Shown one piece after another: positions 16,113-25,337 of a stretch of DNA of 64,000 nt. The DNA comes from Streptomyces bicolor. Its GTDB lineage: Bacteria > Actinomycetota > Actinomycetes > Streptomycetales > Streptomycetaceae. The notes beneath the pieces were generated by a model. It was not told the origin of the DNA and did not search any database. It worked only from the letters and a program-made list of their open reading frames with translations. Numbering within the stretch: the first letter of the stretch is position 1; every line of letters starts with the position of its first letter. The stretch covers positions 1 to 64,000 of the forward strand of contig NZ_JOFS01000022.1 of the NCBI RefSeq assembly GCF_000719285.1. Reading direction: 5' to 3'. Made by a program: the position numbers and the translations under genes.

Positions 16113-16167
16113 GGTGGACAGGTTACGACTGCCCGCCGAGGGCGGTGAGGCAGGCAGTCGTACGGCG

Positions 16168-17559
16168 TCACTGGGCGGCGTCGGCGGGGTGGGCAAGGTC
16201 GTACGGGCGCGGGTACGGGGCGGGGTGGTACTGCGCGTAGCGGGCGGGGGTCGTGGGGTCGGCCGCCGCTGCGCGGGAGTTGAGGGACTCGGGGTCGGTG
16301 CCCGGCCAGGTGCCGGTGGTGAGGCGGTCCTCCAGGGTGCCCAGCGCGGCGAGGTTCTCGGCGGGGTTGAAGGTGCAGTGACCGGCGTTGCCGACGTATG
16401 CCTGGCGGAGGAGGGAGCCCGAGCCGGCGGCGGTGACCGCGCGGCGCAGGGCGCTCTCGGCCTGGACGGGGATCAGGGCGTCGCCGGTGGTGTGGATCGT
16501 GAACTGCGGTTTGGTGAGGCGGCCGGTGAAGGAGCTGGTGCGGCTCATCCAGGCCACGGCGTCGGCGGCGGCGCTGATCCGCGGGGCGCGGTTGAGGGTG
16601 GCGAGGTCGGCACGCAGGGACAGGCCGGCCTTCTTGTACAGCTCGGTGACCTCCTTGCGGACGGCGGACCGGCCGAGCAGCCTCGCGTAGTCGACCCCCG
16701 TGTTCCAGGACATGTTGCCGCCCGCCCGGGTCTCGGCCTCCTGCCGCCAGCTGAAGGCGGGCAACTTCAGCAGGCCCTTGACGGCCGTGTACTGGTTGGC
16801 CTGCTGCGCGTCCCAGTCGGTGGGGGCGGGCCGCGGCTGGGACGGATCGTTCCAGCCGGGGATGTTGTGCAGGGCGGCGGCCAGCGCGATCCGGGCGCGT
16901 CCGGCGGGCGTCGACTGCGCCGAGTCCACCGCGGCCGTCAGGGTGTTCGCCGCCCGGGTCGCGGTCTCCTGGTCGGGCAGGCCGGTGAGCGGGATGCCGG
17001 AGTCGGGTGCGAGAAGGGTCTTGAGCGCGAAGACCGGGTCGAGGGTGCTGTTCCAGTTGGCGACTCCGCCGTGCACCAGGCCGCACATCGACAACGAGCC
17101 GTCGATGCGGGCCGGGTGGCGTTCGGCGAGAGCGGTGGTGACCAGGCCGCCGTACGACTGGCCCCAGGCGATGGTGCGGCGGGCCGTGCCGAAGCGGTCG
17201 GTGAAGGCGGTCAGGGTGGCGAGCTGGTCGGGGACGGCGTTCGTCACGGCCCAGCCCGTGGTGGCGTACGAGGAGCCGATCAGTGCGTAACCGCGGTCGA
17301 GCAGCCGGGACTTGGTGGTGTCGTCCGGGGCGTTCTGGGCGGGGTTGGGGGCGCCGGACGGCCGGTAACCGTGGCTGAATACGAGGACCGTGCCGTTCCA
17401 GTCCGCGGGCACGTCCATCGTGTACGTGGCGCCCGAGGGGAGCCGGCCGTCCACGTGGGTGGGGTCCTCGGCGGCGGCGACGGCCGAGCCGGGGAGTGCG
17501 GTGACGGCGAGCAGGAGGGCGGCCCCGACGACGGTGCGCGTGCGGGTGCTGGTCGTCAT
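16168..17559 (-). CDS. Secreted alpha/beta hydrolase (peptidase-like)
   Basis: The 463-residue protein has a Sec signal (VVGAALLLAVTALPGSAVAA) and then an alpha/beta-hydrolase fold. Motifs are GTVLVFSHGYRPSG (oxyanion region), GQSYGG (nucleophile Ser in GxSxG) and YVGNAGHC near the C-terminus as the probable catalytic His. It is likely an exported esterase or peptidase, but its substrate cannot be read from the sequence. ATG 17559 follows GGAGGAG and overlaps the stop of the upstream MFS gene (ATGA), so the two are coupled. The transporter may take up its product. Confidence 0.75.
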   Translation of the reverse strand: MTTSTRTRTVVGAALLLAVTALPGSAVAAAEDPTHVDGRLPSGATYTMDVPADWNGTVLVFSHGYRPSGAPNPAQNAPDDTTKSRLLDRGYALIGSSYATTGWAVTNAVPDQLATLTAFTDRFGTARRTIAWGQSYGGLVTTALAERHPARIDGSLSMCGLVHGGVANWNSTLDPVFALKTLLAPDSGIPLTGLPDQETATRAANTLTAAVDSAQSTPAGRARIALAAALHNIPGWNDPSQPRPAPTDWDAQQANQYTAVKGLLKLPAFSWRQEAETRAGGNMSWNTGVDYARLLGRSAVRKEVTELYKKAGLSLRADLATLNRAPRISAAADAVAWMSRTSSFTGRLTKPQFTIHTTGDALIPVQAESALRRAVTAAGSGSLLRQAYVGNAGHCTFNPAENLAALGTLEDRLTTGTWPGTDPESLNSRAAAADPTTPARYAQYHPAPYPRPYDLAHPADAAQ

Positions 17560-18923
17560 GCGGTGATCTCCTCCGTGTGGGGGGTGCCGGGGAGGTCGGC
17601 GGCGGTGCCGGAGATGGACGTACGACTGGTCTCGCGCACGAACCAGACGGTCAGCGCGGTGATGAGCGAGCCGCCGCACAGCAGCAGGGCTACGGGCGTG
17701 CTGTTGCCGCTGCTCGCGACCAGACTTCCGGCGATCATGGGGGAGAAGCCGGCGCCGACGAGGGTGGCGCCCTGGTAGCCGAGGGAGGCACCGGTGTAGC
17801 GGACCCGGGTGCCGAACATCTCGCTGAACAGGGCGCCCAGCGGGCCGTACATCAGGGACTGGGCGATACCGTGGCCGAGGACGACGGCCAGGATCAGCGC
17901 GCCCGGCGACTTCGAGTCGACCAGCGCGAGGACCGGGAAGGCGGTCGCGGCCGACAGGACGGCTCCGGCGAGGACGACCGGGCGGCGGCCGACGCGGTCG
18001 GAGAGCGTGGAGGCGCAGGGCAGCACGACCAGGGCGACGGCGGCGGAGACCGTGAGCGCGGTGAGCACCTGCGGGCGGGCGTACCCGATTCCGGTGGCGT
18101 ACGCGATGAGGTAACTGGTCAGCAGTGACTGGGCGGTGAAGGCGCCGATGCCGACACAGCAGGCCAGCAGCACCGGACGCGGGCGCCGCAGCACGTCGAG
18201 GATCGGCAGCCGGGCCTCGGCACGGTCCTTCTTCACCTCGGCGAACAGCGGGCTCTCCACCACCTTGAGCCGGACGAAGAGCCCGACACCGAGCAGGACG
18301 ACGCTCAGCAGGAACGGTACGCGCCAGCCCCAGGCCGTGAACTCGTCCTTGGGGAGGGTCGAGACGAGAGCGACGACGGCCGCGGAGATCAGGGAGCCGA
18401 GCGGGGCCCCCATCTGCGTGAAGCTGGACCACAGTCCGCGGCGCCGCTCTCCGGCGTGCTCGACGACCATCAAGGTGGCGCCGCCCCACTCACCGCCGAT
18501 GGCGATGCCCTGGAGGACGCGCAGGGTGATCAGCAGGACCGGTGCCCAGACGCCGATCGTGTCGTACGTGGGCAGCAGACCGATGAGGAAGCTGGCGCCG
18601 CCCATCAGGCCCATGGTGAGCAGCAGCATCGACTTGCGGCCGAGCCGGTCGCCGAAGTGCCCGAAGAGGATGCCGCCGACTGGGCGGGCGACGTAGCCGG
18701 CGGCGAAGGTGCCGAACGCGGCGATGGTGCCGACGGCGGGATCGGCGCCGGGGAAGAAGAGCTCGCCGAAGACGAGGGCGGCGACCGTGCCGTAGACGAG
18801 GAAGTCGTAGAACTCCACGGCGGTGCCGAGCAGCCCGGAGAGGGCGACGCGGCGCAGTTGGCGGGTGTGCTCGGGGTTCGTGGACGGCGCCGGCGACGGT
18901 GATGCGGCGGGGGACGGGGGCAT
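17556..18923 (-). CDS. MFS transporter, metabolite:H+ symporter type
   Basis: The 455-residue protein has 12 predicted TM segments and MHS-family hallmarks: the opening GLLGTAVEFYDFLVYGTVAA, the loop GHFGDRLGRKSMLL, and LQGIAIGGEWGGATLMVVEH. Relatives (ProP, ShiA, KgtP, citrate carriers) import organic acids or osmolytes with protons. ATG 18923 follows AGGGAGA. It forms an operon with the secreted hydrolase. Confidence 0.85.
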   Translation of the reverse strand: MPPSPAASPSPAPSTNPEHTRQLRRVALSGLLGTAVEFYDFLVYGTVAALVFGELFFPGADPAVGTIAAFGTFAAGYVARPVGGILFGHFGDRLGRKSMLLLTMGLMGGASFLIGLLPTYDTIGVWAPVLLITLRVLQGIAIGGEWGGATLMVVEHAGERRRGLWSSFTQMGAPLGSLISAAVVALVSTLPKDEFTAWGWRVPFLLSVVLLGVGLFVRLKVVESPLFAEVKKDRAEARLPILDVLRRPRPVLLACCVGIGAFTAQSLLTSYLIAYATGIGYARPQVLTALTVSAAVALVVLPCASTLSDRVGRRPVVLAGAVLSAATAFPVLALVDSKSPGALILAVVLGHGIAQSLMYGPLGALFSEMFGTRVRYTGASLGYQGATLVGAGFSPMIAGSLVASSGNSTPVALLLCGGSLITALTVWFVRETSRTSISGTAADLPGTPHTEEITA

Positions 18924-19156
18924 CGCGGTCTCCCTTGACCGGGGGAAGGACACCGCGAAGGTAGGCGCCCTGGTTGTCGCCGTCAATAAAATGCACAACA
19001 TCGACTGTCGGCTTCGAGAATTCGCGCGTGACGCCTGAAACGGGCCAGGGACTGCCGGTGGACAACGGTTCGACTAAGATCCACGGGCGGCATCGCGTGT
19101 CGGTCACCGGCTGGGTGAGGCATGGAGGTGCCGGGAGATGCCCTCGGAGGCATTCC

Positions 19157-19546
19157 ATGTCAGTCGAGTTGAACCACACGATCGTCCATGCCCGGGACAA
19201 CCGGGAGTCCGCGGAGTTCTTCGCGGAGCTGCTGGACCTCGAGATCACCGCGGAGTGGGGCCCGTTCATCGCCGTCGAACTGAGCAACGGCGTCACACTG
19301 GACTTCGCCGCCATCCCCGCGGAGAGCATCACACCCCAGCACTACGCCTTCCTGATCTCCGAGGAGGAGTTCGACGCGGCGTACGTGCGGATCAGCGGGC
19401 GCGGTATCGAGCACTACGCCGACCCGCAGATGCGGCAGCCCGGCACGATCAACCACAACGACGGTGGCCGTGGCGTGTACTTCATGGACCCGGTGGGCCA
19501 CGCCATGGAACTCATCACCGTGCCGTACGGCGGCTGGAAGGCATAG
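19157..19546 (+). CDS. Glyoxalase/VOC-fold protein
   Basis: The 129-residue protein is a single VOC domain (VELNHTIVHARDNRESAEFF, then GRGVYFMDPVGHAMELITV). Candidate metal ligands are His7, a Glu in the middle strand region and the Glu of HAMELI. The group includes lactoylglutathione lyases, dioxygenases and antibiotic-binding proteins, and the substrate is open. ATG 19157 follows CGGAGG. It is divergent from the MFS gene and followed by a hairpin. Confidence 0.75.
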   Translation: MSVELNHTIVHARDNRESAEFFAELLDLEITAEWGPFIAVELSNGVTLDFAAIPAESITPQHYAFLISEEEFDAAYVRISGRGIEHYADPQMRQPGTINHNDGGRGVYFMDPVGHAMELITVPYGGWKA

Positions 19547-19555
19547 GTACACCTT

Positions 19556-19588
19556 GAGGGCCGCATCCCAGCGCGGGGTGCGGCCCTC
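19556..19588 (+). terminator. Hairpin terminator after the VOC gene
   Basis: GAGGGCCGCA (19556-19565) pairs with TGCGGCCCTC (19579-19588) around a 13-base loop, starting 9 bases after the stop. Confidence 0.65.
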
Positions 19589-19695
19589 GAGGCCGCCGCA
19601 CCTCCCGCACCCGAGCCACGCCTGGCCGGGACGGACGATCGAGCTGAAGACACGCTCGTCAGGCCCGAGGCGCCGCGCCGTGGCACAGTGGCCGT

Positions 19696-20442
19696 ATGTG
19701 CGGCCGCTACGCCTCCACCCGTAGCCCGGAGGACCTCGCCCAGATGTTCCAGGTCACCGACTGGTATCCCGAGGAGACCCTGGCGCCGAGCTGGAACGTG
19801 GCCCCGACCGACGAGGTGTGGGCCGTCCTGGAGCGCACCGCGCGCGACGCCGACGAGGGCGCTCCGGCGCGCCGCAAGCTGAGGCCGCTGCGATGGGGGC
19901 TGGTGCCCTCGTGGGCGAAGGACGCGAAGATCGGCGCACGGTTGATCAACGCGCGCGTGGAGACCGTGCACGAGAAGCCCGCCTTCCGCAAGGCCTTCGT
20001 CAAACGCCGTTGCCTGCTGCCCGCGGACGGCTTCTACGAGTGGGAGGAGGTCAAGGACCACAAGTCGGGCAAGGCCCGCAAGCAGCCGTACTACATCCAC
20101 CCGGAGGACGGGCAGGTGATGGCCCTCGCCGGGCTGTACGAGTACTGGCGCGACCCGGCGGTCAAGGACGCTGACGACCCCGCCGCCTGGCTGATGACCT
20201 GCACCATCATCACCACCGAGGCCACCGACGCGGCCGGCCGCATCCACCCCCGCATGCCGCTCGCGCTCACCCCCGACCACTACGACGCCTGGCTCGATCC
20301 CCGGCACGAGAGCACCGACGACCTGCGCACCCTGCTCACCCCGCCGGCAGACGGCCACCTCGACGCCCGACCCGTCTCGCCCGCCGTCAACAGCGTGCAG
20401 AACAACGGCCCCCAACTCCTGGACGAGGTCCCCGCACCCTGA
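19696..20442 (+). CDS. yedK: SRAP-domain abasic-site crosslinking protein (HMCES/YedK)
   Basis: The 248-residue protein has the full SRAP signature: MCGRYA with catalytic Cys2 after Met removal, PSWNVAPT, RWGLVPSWAKD, INARVETV, GFYEWE with the conserved Glu, HPRMP with the active-site His, and the closing strand with VNSV. Such proteins bond covalently to abasic sites in single-stranded DNA and protect them during replication. No LexA box is obvious upstream. ATG 19696 must be the start because Cys2 has to be second. Confidence 0.9.
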   Translation: MCGRYASTRSPEDLAQMFQVTDWYPEETLAPSWNVAPTDEVWAVLERTARDADEGAPARRKLRPLRWGLVPSWAKDAKIGARLINARVETVHEKPAFRKAFVKRRCLLPADGFYEWEEVKDHKSGKARKQPYYIHPEDGQVMALAGLYEYWRDPAVKDADDPAAWLMTCTIITTEATDAAGRIHPRMPLALTPDHYDAWLDPRHESTDDLRTLLTPPADGHLDARPVSPAVNSVQNNGPQLLDEVPAP

Positions 20443-20481
20443 CCGGCCCTTCGCCGCGGGGGCGCCCGAGCGCCCATGACA

Positions 20482-20513
20482 TGAAGACATGAAGGGCTGT
20501 TCATCTGTTCCTG
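20482..20513. promoter_or_regulatory. Candidate operator of the metal-ATPase gene
   Basis: A dyad centred on AGGGCT has arms GAAGACATGAA and TTCATCTGTTC, with TGAA-N6-TTCA at its core. It lies just before the ATPase gene, which seems nearly leaderless. Its form resembles ArsR/SmtB or CmtR-type metal-sensor sites. No such regulator is encoded nearby. Confidence 0.35.
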
Positions 20514-20526
20514 TATTGTGCCAGGC

Positions 20527-22506
20527 ATGACTTCCACGCTCACCCCGCTGTCGGCGGGCCGGGCCGCGTCCGCGCGCGCCGGGTCCGTGCCCCGGCGGCG
20601 TACCCGGCTCCTCGCGCTGCCGGAGGTCCGCTGGGCCGTCGCGGCCACCGCGCTGTTCCTGCTCGCGCTGCCCCTACAGCTCGCCGGGGCACCCGCCTGG
20701 GCCTGGGGCCCGCTGTACGCGCTGGCGTATGCCACCGGTGGCTGGGAACCGGGCTGGGAGGGGCTCAAGGCGCTCAAGGACCGGACGCTCGACGTCGATC
20801 TGCTGATGGTCGTCGCCGCGCTCGGCGCTGCCTCGATCGGGCAGGTGATGGACGGCGCCCTGCTGATCGTCATCTTCGCGACCTCGGGCGCCCTCGAAGC
20901 CCTCGCCACCGCCCGCACCGCCGACTCGGTGCGCGGCCTGCTCGACCTGGCCCCCGCCACCGCCACCCGGCTGGCCGCCGACGGCACCGAACAGGCCGTC
21001 GCCGTCGAGGAGTTGACGGTCGGCGACACCGTTCTCGTCCGGCCCGGCGAGCGCGTCGGAGCCGACGGCCGGGTGCTGGACGGAACCAGTGAGGTCGACC
21101 AGGCGAGCATCACCGGCGAACCGCTCCCCGCGCCGAAGGAGCCCGGCGACGAGGTCTTCGCCGGCACCCTGAACGGCACCGGCGCCCTGCGCGTCCGCGT
21201 CGAACGTGACGCCTCCGACTCGGTGATCGCCCGGATCGTGCGGATGGTGGAGGAGGCGTCCGAGACCAAGGCGCCCACGCAACTGTTCATCGAGAAGGTC
21301 GAACAGCGCTACTCGCTGGGCATGGTGGCCGCGACACTCGCCGTGTTCGGGGTTCCGCTCGCGTTCGGCGAGGCGTTCTCCGAGGCCCTGCTCCGCGCCA
21401 TGACCTTCATGATCGTGGCCTCGCCCTGCGCGGTGGTCCTGGCCACCATGCCGCCCCTGCTGTCGGCCATCGCCAACGCCGGCCGGCACGGTGTGCTGGT
21501 GAAGTCGGCGGTGGTGATGGAACGCCTCGGCCAAGTCGACGCCGTCGCCCTCGACAAGACCGGCACCCTCACCGAGGGCACGCCACGTGTCGTCGACGTA
21601 CGGCCGCGGCCGGCGTCCGGGCTGGACGAGGACGAGCTCCTGACGCTCGCCGCGGCCGCCGAGCACCCCAGCGAACACCCGCTGGCCCGGGCGGTGGTGG
21701 ACGCCGGACGCGAGCGGCGCCTCGACCTGCCCACCGCGCACGACTTCACATCGGCGCCCGGGGTCGGCGTGAAGGCCGTCGTCAAGGGCCGTACCGTCGA
21801 GGTCGGCGCGCCGGCCCGGCTGCTCGCCGACTCCAACGGCGCGGTCGTCGAAGTGGCCGAGGAACTGGAGGCGTCCGGCCGTACCGCCGTCCTCGTGGTC
21901 GTCGACGGCACTCCCGCCGGAGTGCTCGGCATCGCGGACCGGCTGCGCCCCGACGCCGCCGGCACGGTCGCCTCCCTCACCAGGCTCACCGGCACCGCCC
22001 CGATCCTGCTCACCGGCGACAACCCTCGCGCCGCCGCCCATTTGGCGGCGGAGGCCGGCATCGAGGACGTCCGCGCCGGGCTGCTGCCGCAGGACAAGAT
22101 GGGCGCGGTGAAGGAGCTGGAGGGTGCGGGCCGCAAGGTGATGGTCGTCGGCGACGGGGTCAACGACGCGCCCGCGCTGGCCGCCGCCCATATCGGCGTC
22201 GCCATGGGCCGGGCGGGCTCCGACCTGGCCCTGGAGACCGCCGACGCGGTGATCGTCCGCGACGAACTCGCCGCCGTCCCGACCACCGTCGCCCTCTCCC
22301 GCCGCGCCCGGCAGCTGGTCGTGCAGAACCTCGTCATCGCCGGGGTGTTCATCGCCGGCCTCGTCACCTGGGACCTGGTCGGCACCCTGCCACTGCCGCT
22401 CGGCGTCGCCGGACACGAGGGCTCCACGGTCCTCGTCGGCTTGAACGGGCTGCGGCTGCTGCGGGACGCGGCCTGGCAGCGGGCGGCGACCGACGGGACC
22501 GGCTGA
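20527..22506 (+). CDS. P1B-4-type heavy-metal translocating ATPase
   Basis: The 659-residue P-type ATPase has ITGEPLPAPKEPGD (A-domain TGE), the intramembrane SPC motif in IVASPCAVVLATMP, phosphorylation site DKTGTLTEG, an HP motif in EHPSEHPLA, and GDGVNDAPALAAAHIGVAMG. It has no N-terminal metal-binding domain. The last TM region carries HEGSTVLVGLNGLRLLR. SPC plus an HEGxT motif and few TM helices mark the P1B-4 group, such as mycobacterial CtpD/CtpJ, which exports cobalt, nickel or iron. ATG 20527 is taken over an in-frame GTG at 20518. Confidence 0.85.
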   Translation: MTSTLTPLSAGRAASARAGSVPRRRTRLLALPEVRWAVAATALFLLALPLQLAGAPAWAWGPLYALAYATGGWEPGWEGLKALKDRTLDVDLLMVVAALGAASIGQVMDGALLIVIFATSGALEALATARTADSVRGLLDLAPATATRLAADGTEQAVAVEELTVGDTVLVRPGERVGADGRVLDGTSEVDQASITGEPLPAPKEPGDEVFAGTLNGTGALRVRVERDASDSVIARIVRMVEEASETKAPTQLFIEKVEQRYSLGMVAATLAVFGVPLAFGEAFSEALLRAMTFMIVASPCAVVLATMPPLLSAIANAGRHGVLVKSAVVMERLGQVDAVALDKTGTLTEGTPRVVDVRPRPASGLDEDELLTLAAAAEHPSEHPLARAVVDAGRERRLDLPTAHDFTSAPGVGVKAVVKGRTVEVGAPARLLADSNGAVVEVAEELEASGRTAVLVVVDGTPAGVLGIADRLRPDAAGTVASLTRLTGTAPILLTGDNPRAAAHLAAEAGIEDVRAGLLPQDKMGAVKELEGAGRKVMVVGDGVNDAPALAAAHIGVAMGRAGSDLALETADAVIVRDELAAVPTTVALSRRARQLVVQNLVIAGVFIAGLVTWDLVGTLPLPLGVAGHEGSTVLVGLNGLRLLRDAAWQRAATDGTG

Positions 22507-22534
22507 CCGGACGTCGGCAAGGGGGATGGGGGCC

Positions 22535-22566
22535 GTTGGCCGCCGGTCACACACCCGGCGGCCAAC
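22535..22566. terminator. Bidirectional terminator hairpin (12-bp perfect stem)
   Basis: GTTGGCCGCCGG (22535-22546) and CCGGCGGCCAAC (22555-22566) pair perfectly around eight bases. The hairpin lies 28 bases after the ATPase stop and faces the end of the convergent LacI gene. Confidence 0.65.
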
Positions 22567-22757
22567 CGCCCCTGGTTTTCGGCCCCTTGAGGTCAGCCGG
22601 GCTGCTGACGCAAGGTCTCCCCAAACCCCCTTGGCCGCTGGCCCGGGCGGCGGAGCGCCGCGATGGCCAGGGGCCATCGAAGCGGCGATGTGCGGTTCCA
22701 TCGACGGGCGGGCGTTGCCCGCATGACCTGCCAGCCGATGTGAGGCGGGGAGGGGTG

Positions 22758-23825
22758 TCAGGGTGCGGGCGCCGGGCCACTGCTGCGGCGGACGACCAGC
22801 TCGACCGGGACCAGTGAGTCGACCCGGGCCGGCTCCTCGCTGCCGTCGAGCCGGTTCAGCAGCAGGCGCAGCGAACGCGTGCCGATCTCGGCGAAGTCCG
22901 TGCGGACCGTGGTCAGCGGGGGCAGGAAGTGCGCGGCCTCGGGGATGTCGTCGTATCCCACGACACTGACGTCGCCCGGGACGGAGCGGCCGGCTTCGTG
23001 CAGGGCGTGCAGCAGGCCGAGGGCCATCTGGTCGTTGGAGGCGAACACGGCCGTGACGTCCGGGCGCCGGGCCAACCGCCGTCCCAGCTCATAGCCGCAG
23101 TCGGCGCTCCAGTCGCCGAACAGCGGGGCCGGGACCTCGACGCCGGCCGCCTCCAGACAGGCCTGCCAGCCGCCCAACCGGTGATCGGCCGAGGTCCAGC
23201 CGCTCGGGCCCGCGATGTGCCACACGGTGCGGTGGCCCAGGCCCAGCAGATGCTCGACGGCCTTGCGCGCGCCGGTCCGGGAGTCGCCGGTGACCTGCTG
23301 GGTGCCGGCGTCGAGGCCGTTCTCCAGCACGACGAGCGGGGTGTCGAAGGGGGTGTCCGCGAGGGTCTTGCCCACCCACAGCTGCGGGGCGATCGCGATC
23401 ACGCCGTCCGCGCCCTCGGCCGACAGCCGGTTCACCGCCTCGACCACCGTGTCGGGTTCGGCCGTGTCCAGCGCGATCGAGCTCAGCAGGTAACCGGCCT
23501 CCTGGGCCGCGGTGTTGATCGCGGTGAGGATGCTCGCCGGCCCGTAACGGGCCGCGTCGAACGAGATCACACCGACCATCCGGGTCCGCCCGCTGGCCAG
23601 CGACCTGGCGCTGCGGCTCGGCCGGTAGCCCAGCGTCCGCATGGCCGTCAGGACCGCCTCGCGGGTCTCCGCCCGCACCGACGGATGGTCGTTGAGGACC
23701 CGGGAGACGGTCTGCTTGGAGACCCCGGCCAGCCGTGCCACGTCGTCCATCACGGGCCGCGCGCCCGCGAAGGCCCGTCTGCTGCGTCCTCTCGGAGCGG
23801 AGCCGGCGGCGGGGCTTCGGGTCAT
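22758..23825 (-). CDS. LacI-family transcriptional repressor (MFS neighbour)
   Basis: The 355-residue protein has the LacI HTH and hinge (MDDVARLAGVSKQTVSRVLN, then RPSRSARSLASGRTRMVGV) preceded by about 24 basic residues. A periplasmic-binding-protein-like effector domain follows (FASNDQMALGLLHALHEAGR, then VSVVGYDDIPEAAHFLPPLT), ending in ELVVRRSS. The effector is probably a sugar or small metabolite. It lies downstream of an MFS gene on the same strand that has a perfect 18-bp LacI-type palindrome at its promoter, its most likely target. An ATG at residue 26 (MDDVARL) is an alternative start. Confidence 0.85.
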   Translation of the reverse strand: MTRSPAAGSAPRGRSRRAFAGARPVMDDVARLAGVSKQTVSRVLNDHPSVRAETREAVLTAMRTLGYRPSRSARSLASGRTRMVGVISFDAARYGPASILTAINTAAQEAGYLLSSIALDTAEPDTVVEAVNRLSAEGADGVIAIAPQLWVGKTLADTPFDTPLVVLENGLDAGTQQVTGDSRTGARKAVEHLLGLGHRTVWHIAGPSGWTSADHRLGGWQACLEAAGVEVPAPLFGDWSADCGYELGRRLARRPDVTAVFASNDQMALGLLHALHEAGRSVPGDVSVVGYDDIPEAAHFLPPLTTVRTDFAEIGTRSLRLLLNRLDGSEEPARVDSLVPVELVVRRSSGPAPAP

Positions 23826-24016
23826 GATGGCTGTTTTCTCGACGTCGGCACGGCGGTGGCATCCCGCCTCGGCAGGTCCTCAGCATAGGCAGGCGCATGG
23901 AGCGGGATCCCGCAAGGGAGCCGTCCAGAAGGCCTGTTCGCGGTGCGTCGTACAGGTCGTGTCAGCCGGGGAGCGCTTGGAGACTTCCCTTCGGTCCGGA
24001 CGGGTGGGGAGGCAGG

Positions 24017-25189
24017 TCATCGGGGGCGCGTGGCACGGATCAGCCATACGGTCGCCGCCAGGCACAGGGCGGACACGGCGCCCAGGAGGAGCGGGACGCT
24101 GCGGACGCCGGACCACTCGATGGCCTTGCCGAGCGCAGGGCCCGCCACCACGCCGCCGACCATGGAGGCGGCGATGACGAGTGCGCCGGCCCGACGGGCC
24201 CGCGGGGCGGCCCGATGGAGCCAGGGCAGGCAGGTCGGGAAGATCGGCGCGATGAACAGACCGACACCGGCGTAGGCGTACGGGGCCAGTCCCGGAATCG
24301 CCGCGAGCAGCAGACAGACCGTCATCCCCGCGCACGAGACCGTGATGATGGCCTGCGCCGAGAAGCGCAGTGCGATCGGGGCGACCAGGAAGCGGCCCAT
24401 GGTCATCATCAGCCAGTACACGGACGTCGCGGTGGCGGCGAATCCGGCGCCGTGGCCGACGGTCTCCAGATGGGTCGGCTCCCAGCCGCCGACTCCGGCC
24501 TCGATGCCGACGTGCAGCACGTACAGCGCGACGAACACGGCGAGTACGGAGCCGAGACTGCGGCCGAGGAGCTGTCCGCCGGACGACTCGGCGTGCGCCT
24601 CGGACGGCTGCGGGGCCCGGTCGCGTACGCCGCGCAGGCACAGCAGCAGTGGCAGGTTGAGCAGCGCGAAGCCGAGGAACACGGCGGGGTAGTGCGCTGA
24701 GCCCACCGCGCCGATCAGGACCGGGCCGAGAATCGCTCCGATGCCGAAGTGGGCGTTGAGGATGTTCAGCATGGCGGTCGAGCGGTGGCCGAAGCCGACG
24801 GCGAACAACTGGTTGAGGCCGTAGTCGATCCCGCCGAACCCGAGCCCGGCCAGCAGCGCCATGGCCAGTGCGAGCGGCCAGTCGGGCGCCAGCGCGAAGC
24901 CGGCCGCGCCTGCGGCCATCAGCAGATACGAGGCGCCGAGGATCAGCCGGTTGCCGATCCGGCCGTAGAGCCGGTCGAAGAGCAGCACGCCGGCCATGCC
25001 GCCGACGAAGTGCGCGCTCAGCCCGAGGCCGGCGGCCGACGGGGACAGACCGAACTCCTCGCGGAAGGCGGGGATCGCCGGGCCATAGAGGGCCTGGAGG
25101 GCGCCGATGAGCATGAAACCGACGCAGGAGGCGACCACGGCGGTGGGGCTGAAGACGCGTGGGTGCGGGGGCGCCGCCGTCGCTGCCAT
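24017..25189 (-). CDS. MFS transporter, probable LacI target
   Basis: The 390-residue protein has 12 TM segments, an A-motif-like loop (DRLYGRIGNRLILG), and GFGGIDYGLNQLFAVGFG, which resembles MFS members of the FucP/sugar-exchange type. I chose ATG 25189; an open frame upstream would cross the operator. The LacI-type repressor follows on the same strand. The substrate is unknown, and sugar or sugar acid is the likeliest class. Confidence 0.8.
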   Translation of the reverse strand: MAATAAPPHPRVFSPTAVVASCVGFMLIGALQALYGPAIPAFREEFGLSPSAAGLGLSAHFVGGMAGVLLFDRLYGRIGNRLILGASYLLMAAGAAGFALAPDWPLALAMALLAGLGFGGIDYGLNQLFAVGFGHRSTAMLNILNAHFGIGAILGPVLIGAVGSAHYPAVFLGFALLNLPLLLCLRGVRDRAPQPSEAHAESSGGQLLGRSLGSVLAVFVALYVLHVGIEAGVGGWEPTHLETVGHGAGFAATATSVYWLMMTMGRFLVAPIALRFSAQAIITVSCAGMTVCLLLAAIPGLAPYAYAGVGLFIAPIFPTCLPWLHRAAPRARRAGALVIAASMVGGVVAGPALGKAIEWSGVRSVPLLLGAVSALCLAATVWLIRATRPR

Positions 25190-25196
25190 GGGGCTC

Positions 25197-25214
25197 GATG
25201 TTACCGGTAACATC
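25197..25214. promoter_or_regulatory. Perfect 18-bp LacI-type operator
   Basis: GATGTTACCGGTAACATC is fully self-complementary with the central CG of LacI/GalR operators. It ends 7 bases upstream of the MFS start codon, so a bound repressor would cover the promoter or start site. Confidence 0.7.
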
Positions 25215-25337
25215 ACGCGGCTCGTCAAGGTCTGTGCCGGTCCTCGGGATGCGGGAAGGCGTGCGCATCTTGGACTATGAGTACAGCCTTTGGACGAGTA
25301 GTCTAGGGCTGACTCGATGAACGGATCGGAGTGTGCG

